Assembly (NCBI GenBank): GCA_964453155.1
Contig: CAYVQU010000158.1
Span: 1-12,873, forward strand
Direction: 5' to 3'
Source of the DNA: CAYVQU01 sp964453155
GTDB lineage: Bacteria; Chloroflexota; Anaerolineae; Anaerolineales; UBA11858
DNA length: 12,873 bases
Below are positions 1 to 6,241 of this stretch, piece after piece. The notes under the pieces were generated by a model. The model saw only the letters and a program-made list of their open reading frames with translations, ran no database searches and was not told the DNA's origin. The stretch's first letter is position 1, and each line of letters opens with the position of its first letter. Made by a program: the position numbers and the translations under genes.

Positions 1-87
1 CTTGGGGTTGGTGTGTGATTTTGTTTCACCCCCGAATCATTGAAAAGATACAACCTAAGTGTGGAAATTAGAGTATAGGAGAAAAAA

Positions 88-960
88 ATGGAAACTCGAC
101 CTTTTGGACAAACTGGAAAAGAATTCCCCATCCTCAGTTTTGGCGGGCAACGGATCGTAGACGAACATAATTGTACTGAAGAAGAAGCAATCGAGATCGT
201 CAACACCGCCATTGATCGCGGGATTAAATATTATGACACTGCCTGGATTTATTCGAATGGTCAGGCTGAAACCCGAATGGGTAAAGTGGTCAAACACCGG
301 CGCAATGAAATGTGGATCGCCACCAAAACTTGGGATACCACCAAAGATGGTGCCCGGAAACAGCTCGAAACGAGCCTGGAACGCCTCCAAACCGATCATG
401 TCAATGAATGGCGGTTGCACAATGTGTGGGATTTTGCCCGGTTGGATGAATTCACCGGTAAAGGGGGCGCGCTCGAAGCCGCCATCCAGGCGCGGGAAGA
501 AGGATTGATCCAACACATTAGCATTAGTTGTCATACCGACCCCCAAATTTTGGTCGAAGCCCTTGATCGTTTCCCCTTTGATAGTGCCTTGATCTCAGTA
601 TCGGCCCTCGACCACTTCATTCTAAGTTTCGCCGAAGAGTTTTTACCGATTGCCAATGCCAAAGGGATCGGTACGATTGGGATGAAAGTTCTTGGCCTGG
701 GGGCCCTCACTCATGAAGTCGAACGTTCTCTGTGCTATGCCTTTAGCCTACCTCTTAGCACTGTTATCGTCGGGATGGAAACCATGGCTCAACTCGAGCA
801 GAATTTAGAAATTGCCGAAAACTTTACCCCCATGACCGATGAAGACCGTCTGAAATTCTTCCAAGAAATTATTCCCCTTGCGACGCCCCAAAACCTTAAA
901 TGGAAGTCAGACGATTGGAATGATCCCAAAGACTGGATCCCCAGAAATCGGGGCCGCTAA
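88..960 (+). CDS. aldo/keto reductase
   Basis: This 290-residue protein is a cytoplasmic NAD(P)H-dependent aldo/keto reductase that would reduce an aldehyde or ketone to an alcohol; the substrate cannot be read from sequence. The (beta/alpha)8 family signature DTAWIYSNGQAE is at residues 50-61, and the full catalytic tetrad is present: Asp50, Tyr55, Lys80 (IATK) and His111 (RLHN). The FGG motif near residue 18 is also typical. Many bacterial relatives carry a C-terminal 4Fe-4S domain; here the protein ends soon after the barrel, in a Trp/Asp-rich tail without a cysteine cluster. AGGAG at 77-81 sits six bases before the ATG and supports the start. The gene is followed directly by a strong hairpin terminator, so it is probably monocistronic or last in its transcript. 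The family is clear; the physiological role is not. Confidence 0.92.
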   Translation: METRPFGQTGKEFPILSFGGQRIVDEHNCTEEEAIEIVNTAIDRGIKYYDTAWIYSNGQAETRMGKVVKHRRNEMWIATKTWDTTKDGARKQLETSLERLQTDHVNEWRLHNVWDFARLDEFTGKGGALEAAIQAREEGLIQHISISCHTDPQILVEALDRFPFDSALISVSALDHFILSFAEEFLPIANAKGIGTIGMKVLGLGALTHEVERSLCYAFSLPLSTVIVGMETMAQLEQNLEIAENFTPMTDEDRLKFFQEIIPLATPQNLKWKSDDWNDPKDWIPRNRGR

Positions 961-970
961 TCCCCTCAAA

Positions 971-1005
971 AAGAGACCCCAAAGTTGCGGGGTCTCTTTT
1001 TTTTT
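971..1005. terminator. bidirectional intrinsic terminator
   Basis: A perfect 10-bp stem (AAGAGACCCC at 971-980, GGGGTCTCTT at 989-998) with an 8-base loop is followed by a T run to 1005, giving a rho-independent terminator for the + strand reductase gene. Read on the other strand, the same stem is followed by about five T residues, so it can also end the converging membrane-protein gene. The stop codon of that gene (1004-1006) overlaps the edge of the T run. Confidence 0.9.
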
Positions 1006-2590
1006 ATTCACTAACCTTTATTAGTTTCATGGAAATGTCGGTTGTTAGAAATCTAACCCGATTTTCGGGGGAGATGCCCTCAAATAAAAATGGCAGGTAT
1101 TTTTGGGGATGTTCGGCCTGTATTAAAACTTGTCCTTGGATTTCAGGATGATTATTTGGGGCTGGAAATATATATTTGATAAATGTAACCTGATATTTGT
1201 CAATTGAAATAATATCTGGCGCTTCATAGCTGATTTGATACGGTTTGATTCGAATTTCTGGATACTGAGTTTGAACGTTTTTAGCAAAATCAAGGGGGAA
1301 AGTGAGGGTTAAAGGTTTTTTAAAATTGAAACCGGCAATGAATATCATTGCAACGATCAGTGAAAGTTGCAATACTTTCCCCGACCGGCCTTTTTCACCT
1401 ATTAAAGCTAGTCCCTGGGCAGCTATCATAGTTATAAATGGAATGATCTGACGTACAAGGCGGCCATATACAACAAATTTCTGAAGAAAAACAGAAAATA
1501 TTAACAGGCTGCCAAAAACGATCAAAATTCCCACCAGACCAAACTGAAAGGGTTTGTGATGGTAAATATTCTTTTGACTAATTGCAAAGCCAATTAGTCC
1601 AGCCCAAATAATGATGTTGAAACCTTCGCTGGCCCACAAATATTTCAGGGGCATGATGCCACCTTCCGAAAAAGCCCCTTGATGAATTGTTTTTGAGAAC
1701 GACTGATAATTTTGGAGTAAATCCTGGCCAAAGACCCCATCGATCCAAAATAAGCCTATAAAAGGTAAGATGACAGCCAGGATTGAGACCAAGAATTTGG
1801 TCAGAAATTTTCTGTCCGGGTCCCAAAATGGAAGGTAGTGGATGAATAATACTAAACCAGCCAGCGTCCAATAACCATTATAGGTAAAAAATGTTAGAAA
1901 AGTACAAAATCCTGCCAACGTCGAATTCATCCATTGGGAAAAAATGGTTCTGATTCGAAATCTCATATGGATATCAATTTTTAACCAATTAAACAGGGGA
2001 GTAAACCATTTAGTAGAACGTCCAGATGATTGATTTGATGCCAAACTTGGGGTTCGAACTGCAAAAAACAAACCACATAGTCCGAAGGTTAATGCCGCAT
2101 CATACGGTAATAGGTGACCCCCAAAATAGAAAAATGAATTTGAAATGGCTAACAAAAATGTGGCGATCAGGGCCAGATGGTTTTCACGATCGAATTGGTT
2201 GGCAATTAAATAAAAAAGGTAGACATTGACGATACTGAAAAAACTGAAGAATAGTCCTGGGATTTGGACATTTTCCCCAAAATGGAACTCCACGAAAGCG
2301 GGTAGTAACCCTAAAATTTTGAAGCCCAGATGGTCGGCATCTTGTAATAAAGTGGCCAACGCATCGGTTTTAAGATCATTCTCAAATAAGTGGATGACCT
2401 CCCGAGCAATATTGTAACGCTCTTCATCTGGAAAAAAAAATTGCCCACCGTTAAGGACTAATCCAATCCGGAGGATAACCGAAACAGATAATATAAACCC
2501 CAGGAGAAATTGTTTGTTTTGATTGCGTTTTGTTACCATCGGCACAGAGTATAGCATGTAACCAAAAAAATATGGGAACTCGGGAATCAT
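1004..2590 (-). CDS. polytopic GT39-like membrane glycosyltransferase
   Basis: This 528-residue protein resembles the dolichyl/polyprenyl-phosphate-mannose mannosyltransferase group (GT39/PMT, ArnT-like, GT-C fold), which transfers sugars from lipid-linked donors on the outer face of the membrane. About ten to twelve hydrophobic segments run from residue 28 to about 410. The acidic motif PDEERY (54-59) just after the first membrane segment matches the position of the catalytic acidic motif in GT-C enzymes. The last ~110 residues form a soluble, probably extracytoplasmic tail. The start is uncertain: Met1, Met12 and Met18 (MVTKRNQ) are all possible and none has a clear Shine-Dalgarno. The gene is visibly richer in A+T than the cytochrome genes. 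It stands alone, divergent from the pentapeptide protein. The assignment rests on topology and the acidic motif, so the exact substrate is unknown. Confidence 0.65.
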   Translation of the reverse strand: MIPEFPYFFGYMLYSVPMVTKRNQNKQFLLGFILSVSVILRIGLVLNGGQFFFPDEERYNIAREVIHLFENDLKTDALATLLQDADHLGFKILGLLPAFVEFHFGENVQIPGLFFSFFSIVNVYLFYLIANQFDRENHLALIATFLLAISNSFFYFGGHLLPYDAALTFGLCGLFFAVRTPSLASNQSSGRSTKWFTPLFNWLKIDIHMRFRIRTIFSQWMNSTLAGFCTFLTFFTYNGYWTLAGLVLFIHYLPFWDPDRKFLTKFLVSILAVILPFIGLFWIDGVFGQDLLQNYQSFSKTIHQGAFSEGGIMPLKYLWASEGFNIIIWAGLIGFAISQKNIYHHKPFQFGLVGILIVFGSLLIFSVFLQKFVVYGRLVRQIIPFITMIAAQGLALIGEKGRSGKVLQLSLIVAMIFIAGFNFKKPLTLTFPLDFAKNVQTQYPEIRIKPYQISYEAPDIISIDKYQVTFIKYIFPAPNNHPEIQGQVLIQAEHPQKYLPFLFEGISPENRVRFLTTDISMKLIKVSE

Positions 2591-2693
2591 CGTAAAGTGG
2601 ATGTACCATTCAGGCTATTGATTTTGCGATTACTATCACGTAAATTTGCTATGTGACCAGTTGGACTGAGAATTGCACCTTTTTTCAGCATAC

Positions 2694-3986
2694 ATGAAGA
2701 AAAAAATACCAAGCAGCGAACCAAAAGAAAGAAATTGGGTCCGATCTAGTGGACTGGCGATGATTGGATTAGCCCTGATCATCTACTTATTCTATGGCAC
2801 CACGCGAATCTTTGCTGATTTTTTGGGCGGCGTCCAACCTCTCATTTTCGATGGGTTTGTTCGGCAGATAGCCCGTGAACTGGTCCGCTTTGGGGTGACG
2901 GTGATCGTTGTCGATATTCTCATTCGCCAATATTACAAAAAACAGAAAATTGTCGAACTTCGCACCCAGTTGGGGAGCTCGATTAATCTTTTAGCTTTAG
3001 AAGCTGTTAACAAACTTCGCAAAAATGGGGATTTACACACCGGTGTTTTGCAAGGTTTAGATTTTTCGAATGCAGATTTACATAATGCAGATTTAACTGG
3101 AGCGGATGTGGTTGCGGCCATTTTTACGAATGCAAATTTTGAAAACGCGATATTAGCCCAAGCCCAATTAAATCGCGCGACGTTAGAGCAAGCCCAGTTT
3201 TCCAATGCTACCCTCTGCGAAACCAATTTGAGTGAAGCTTATCTACAACAGGCGAAATTTGACGGCGCCAATTTGGAAGGTGCCGATTTGTCGGGGGCTT
3301 ATCTTCAAGACGCTGAATTAAGGGGGGCCAACCTGAAAAATACCAATCTTAACCGTGCCAACCTGGAAGGGGCAAATTTGGAAGATGCCGATCTCTCGGG
3401 GGCAAAATTAGAGGGCGCGATTCTGACTGGGGCCTATATGAACCAAGTGAACCTGACTGGAGCAACATTGGCTGGCGCTCATATGAACCGCGTCTATCTC
3501 AATGGGGCCAATTTATCCCAGGCTTTTCTAAATAATGCCAACCTGAATCGCGGTGTTTTGATCCAGGGGATTGCTGATCAGGCGCAATTTGAGGGGGCCC
3601 AATTAAATGGATCTTTGCTGTTTGGTGCCGCGTTCACGAGTGCCAATTTTGAAAACGCCGAATTGGTCGGTGCGATGATGGAAGGCTGCCTGTTAGAACA
3701 GGCCAATTTCCGGCGGGCCCGGTTGAGTCGGGCTAATTTAAATGATGCCAATCTTACCGATGCTGTTCTTGTCCACGCGAATCTTAAAGACGCCAGCCTG
3801 CAGCGCACGATCATGCCGGACGGTGAACCATATGCCACCAACGGTGATTTGTCCAAATTTATCCGAAAAAATTTACCCCCTGAACCGGCAAAATCACCCC
3901 AAGACCTGATCAGTCACCGGTTGGAAATGATCACCCAAGAAGCTAAAGATCTGGATCTGGACCCGGAAGTACCACCGGGTAATTAA
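2694..3986 (+). CDS. membrane-anchored pentapeptide-repeat protein
   Basis: From the ATG at 2694 this is a 430-residue protein; an in-frame TTG at 2673 would add seven residues, and neither start has a good ribosome site. Two hydrophobic segments lie near residues 20-40 and 64-80 of the ATG version, followed by a charged linker (RQYYKKQK). Then comes an unbroken series of about 50 pentapeptides of A(D/N)LxG type, with Leu or Phe at every fifth position over about 250 residues and no phase break. Such repeats fold as a right-handed quadrilateral beta-helix. The Asp/Glu-rich C-terminal tail (PPEP onward) is not repetitive. Unlike the Qnr/MfpA gyrase-protecting proteins, this one is tethered to the membrane, so it is more likely a scaffold or membrane-associated factor. 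No partner is evident from its neighbours. The family is certain; the function is unknown. Confidence 0.88.
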   Translation: MKKKIPSSEPKERNWVRSSGLAMIGLALIIYLFYGTTRIFADFLGGVQPLIFDGFVRQIARELVRFGVTVIVVDILIRQYYKKQKIVELRTQLGSSINLLALEAVNKLRKNGDLHTGVLQGLDFSNADLHNADLTGADVVAAIFTNANFENAILAQAQLNRATLEQAQFSNATLCETNLSEAYLQQAKFDGANLEGADLSGAYLQDAELRGANLKNTNLNRANLEGANLEDADLSGAKLEGAILTGAYMNQVNLTGATLAGAHMNRVYLNGANLSQAFLNNANLNRGVLIQGIADQAQFEGAQLNGSLLFGAAFTSANFENAELVGAMMEGCLLEQANFRRARLSRANLNDANLTDAVLVHANLKDASLQRTIMPDGEPYATNGDLSKFIRKNLPPEPAKSPQDLISHRLEMITQEAKDLDLDPEVPPGN

Positions 3987-4090
3987 TCTTCTGGGTGCGG
4001 CCGGCCAGCCCAATGTGATGGGTTTCACCCGCCCTACTCAAATTGTATGGCCGGAATGAGTTTGTTCACCAGTAAAAGCCATCCATTTTT

Positions 4091-4122
4091 AAAGAAAACA
4101 CCCCTCCGCTCTTGGAGGGGTG
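4091..4122 (-). terminator. intrinsic terminator of the sulfur/cytochrome operon
   Basis: CACCCCTCC at 4099-4107 pairs perfectly with GGAGGGGTG at 4114-4122 around a 6-base loop. On the - strand the hairpin is followed by TTTTCTTT. It lies about 45 bases beyond the stop codon of the YeeE/YedE-rhodanese gene and is a convincing end for the - strand transcript. Confidence 0.85.
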
Positions 4123-4165
4123 CCTCTTCACAATTACCCAATAATTACTCCCCATTCACAATTCA

Positions 4166-5404
4166 TTACCCGCACCCGCCCCCAGATGGGGCGCGTTTCA
4201 ACTCCAGCTTGATCTTATTCTCGTATTCCAGCTCAAAATGTTCATAGTCTGGGTAGGCGGCCGGGCAGCCGGAGCCCAGCGCGGCGGTGAACTCGTATCG
4301 TAACTCGTCATCACCTGCTGATGGAATTTGACCGGCACAATATTGCCCCTCGAATTCACCCGCAAAGATATCTAACCAGCCGTTGATCCCGCCTGCCAGG
4401 ATGTAAACATTGGGGACCGACTCGGCCACCATCGTTTTCCAGACCTCGGTCGCCGCGGCCTCATCATTGCTCATGACTGCGAAGACTGTATTGGCTGGTT
4501 CCTGAATGTACTCGTCAATCATCTCGGGGATTGCAGTCGGAGTGACATGTTCGGCATCCAGCAGGTGGAACATATTGAAATCACTCTCGGTCCGCACATC
4601 CAGCATGACCAGATTGATTTTGGGATCGTGCATCGTGTGTAGCAATTCACCGGGGTGGATTTGATAGACCCGCTTCTCTAGTTCCGGGCCTTTCTGGATG
4701 GATAAACGTTCCCAGCGGTCCTGGGTGGTCGGCTGCCCGATCAAGGCGATGGCGACTGCGGCCACCACGAAGATCCCCGCGCCGATGTAACGAGCTTTGG
4801 GTTCGGTTCCTTTGGGTTTACCGCCGATCCCGATCTCAAGCTGCTCACCGCCCCACAGCATGAAGATGGCCATCAGCGTTACGCCAATCACGATCACGCC
4901 CGTTGGCAGGCCCATAAAATCCATCAGGGTCACCCGGCCAAAATTGCTGCCGTTGAAAAAATATTCAAAGAAACCAACGGTCTCGCTGAAGGTGAAGACG
5001 CCGACCAAGCCGCCCAAGACGAAGAAAATCCCATCGACTTTCAGGGTTGCCAACGCCACCAGCGAAGTCCCCGGACAGAACCCGCCCAGGATGAAGCCGA
5101 CCCCCATGATCAGCCCGCCAACGATCCCCGACCACAAATAGGTCGGGTTGACCCAGATCAAGTTGTAATCCAGCAGCCCGATCGCTGCGGCCGCAAAGAT
5201 CATCAACATCGCGACCACAATCGCGGTGAAGAAAACCTTGAAGACTCGCAAATCCTTAAAATAGAATTGCTTTGCCAGGGTCGGGGAGTGGTTGAAACCC
5301 GAACTTTCGAGAACGTAGCCAAATGCGAACCCAATCGCTAAAAATACCAGGTAAGCGCCGAACTTACCAAGTAAGTCTGTGAGTAATAGAGGAAAAGGTG
5401 CCAT
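4166..5404 (-). CDS. YeeE/YedE-family transporter fused to rhodanese-like domain
   Basis: This 412-residue protein has two parts. Residues 1-225 hold about six membrane segments and the YeeE/YedE signature GGFCPGTSL, with Cys110. In this family (TsuA is the characterised member) conserved cysteines lie in the path for thiosulfate-type sulfur. Residues ~245-346 form a rhodanese-like fold (MLDVRTESDF near 267-276, AGGINGWLD at 337-345), but the loop that should carry the persulfide cysteine reads FAVMSNDE (308-315) without Cys. A C-terminal extension adds Cys356, Cys380 and Cys411, the last in a flexible SGGGCG end. GGAG at 5412-5415 sits 7 bases before the ATG. The gene is last in the operon, after the partner YeeE half and before a strong terminator. 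The probable role is uptake or relay of a sulfur compound coupled to OTR-family chemistry; the substrate is inferred. Confidence 0.85.
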   Translation of the reverse strand: MAPFPLLLTDLLGKFGAYLVFLAIGFAFGYVLESSGFNHSPTLAKQFYFKDLRVFKVFFTAIVVAMLMIFAAAAIGLLDYNLIWVNPTYLWSGIVGGLIMGVGFILGGFCPGTSLVALATLKVDGIFFVLGGLVGVFTFSETVGFFEYFFNGSNFGRVTLMDFMGLPTGVIVIGVTLMAIFMLWGGEQLEIGIGGKPKGTEPKARYIGAGIFVVAAVAIALIGQPTTQDRWERLSIQKGPELEKRVYQIHPGELLHTMHDPKINLVMLDVRTESDFNMFHLLDAEHVTPTAIPEMIDEYIQEPANTVFAVMSNDEAAATEVWKTMVAESVPNVYILAGGINGWLDIFAGEFEGQYCAGQIPSAGDDELRYEFTAALGSGCPAAYPDYEHFELEYENKIKLELKRAPSGGGCG

Positions 5405-5418
5405 TGTTGTACTCCAGT

Positions 5419-5470
5419 TTCACGTATCACGTGTCACGCTTAAATGATTTCGTGAAGCGTGATGCGTGAA
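5419..5470. repeat. palindromic repeat between the two YeeE/YedE genes
   Basis: The 20-base arms TTCACGTATCACGTGTCACG (5419-5438) and CGTGAAGCGTGATGCGTGAA (5451-5470) pair with three mismatches around a 12-base loop. The element fills the gap between the two YeeE/YedE genes: it ends one base from the stop codon of the upstream gene and starts four bases from the Shine-Dalgarno of the downstream one. It resembles dispersed palindromic repeats and could form a strong RNA stem in the operon mRNA. Confidence 0.8.
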
Positions 5471-5471
5471 T

Positions 5472-6041
5472 CTAGTTCCATAATTTTCTAACGAAATAAG
5501 CCAGCGCATACGCCCCGCCAAAGATGGCGAACATCACGACCCAACTACCAGCCGAGAGGGTTGCGCCGCCCGAGAGTGCCTGCCCGGAGGTGCAGCCGCG
5601 GGCCAGACGGGCGCCGTAGGTGAACAAAATTCCACCAACGAAGGCGACCAACCAGCGCTGCTGCTTTGTGATGCTGGGGCCTTTATTTGTTTCGAATTTG
5701 GTCCGGCCGTTAATCGTTCCGGAGATGAACCCACCCAAAATCACGCCGGTGCTGATCATCACGATCCAGTTGTCGAGCGGGTTTTTCTCCCCACCCGCCA
5801 TCTTGATCAGATAAGGCACCTGGTCAATGTGTCCGGGGGCCACGATATCCTCGATGAAGGCCACGTAGCGACTCAAACCGCCCGAGGCTCCCAGCCCGTT
5901 CCCCGTCAGGAAATACGAGGCGAACAGCACCGTCCCCAACAGCACCCCGCCCAGATACGAATTCCAATACGGCTTCGTCGGCCGGTTGAAAATTCGTTTG
6001 AATTTACTTTCTTTTTTTTGTGTTTGTGTTGCAGTAGTCAT
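5472..6041 (-). CDS. half-size YeeE/YedE-family membrane protein
   Basis: From the ATG at 6041 the product is 189 residues with a basic N-terminus and about four or five membrane segments (near 29-46, 92-110, 131-147 and 164-184). The motif GARLARGCTSGQALSGGA (143-160) carries the only cysteine, Cys150, and is the second conserved half-signature of YeeE/YedE sulfur transporters. Full-length TsuA-type proteins of about 350 residues contain both halves; here the GFCPGT half is in the next gene, so the two products probably form a heterodimeric channel. AGAGGAAG at 6046-6053 fixes the start. The upstream in-frame Met at 6080 would only add residues encoded by a repeat arm. A larger repeat complex separates this gene from the heptahaem cytochrome gene. 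Confidence 0.85.
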   Translation of the reverse strand: MTTATQTQKKESKFKRIFNRPTKPYWNSYLGGVLLGTVLFASYFLTGNGLGASGGLSRYVAFIEDIVAPGHIDQVPYLIKMAGGEKNPLDNWIVMISTGVILGGFISGTINGRTKFETNKGPSITKQQRWLVAFVGGILFTYGARLARGCTSGQALSGGATLSAGSWVVMFAIFGGAYALAYFVRKLWN

Positions 6042-6057
6042 AATTCTTCCTCTTTTC

Positions 6058-6224
6058 GTACGCGGATTTGGCGGATTCAACGGATTTTTGATTTAACGTC
6101 ATTGCGAACGGAGCGTAGCGCAGTGCGGCAATCTCTACCAATGTCATGTTACAGACTGCTTCGGCGAAAGCTGCCTCGCAGTGACGTTAATTTTTGTTCG
6201 GTAATATCCGTGCAATCCGTGTAC
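6058..6224. repeat. nested palindromic repeat, outer element
   Basis: The left arm at 6058-6089 (GTACGCGGATTTGGCGGATT and following) pairs imperfectly with the complement of the right arm at 6191-6224 (ending AATCCGTGTAC). The outer arms enclose, almost exactly, the separate palindromic element at 6093-6190. The complex occupies the intergenic space between the heptahaem cytochrome and the half-size YeeE gene. Confidence 0.75.
6093..6190. repeat. 98-bp palindromic element, copy 1
   Basis: The element is bounded by TTAACGTCA and TGACGTTAA. It contains the sequence GTCATTGCGAACGGAGCG and, on the other side, GACTGCTTCGGCGAAAGCTG. A second copy in inverted orientation lies at 11173-11271, nearly identical except for the centre. 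This type of GTCATTGCGA repeat is dispersed in many bacterial genomes and has no coding capacity here. Confidence 0.85.
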
Positions 6225-6241
6225 AAAAAACTAAATCAACA

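Noticed and set aside
2673..2693. TTG start for the pentapeptide protein
   Set aside because: The ATG seven codons downstream gives a natural basic N-terminus (MKKK), and the TTG has no convincing ribosome site; it cannot be fully excluded.
3990..4050. Terminator or repeat after the pentapeptide gene (GGCCGGCC and the GCCCA/TGGGT stem)
   Set aside because: The stem is short and imperfect and has no T run; it may be a fragment of another palindromic repeat, but the support is too weak.
6042..6080. Upstream start for the half-size YeeE protein adding 13 residues
   Set aside because: The extension is partly encoded by a palindromic repeat arm, and AGAGGAAG is correctly placed for the ATG at 6041.
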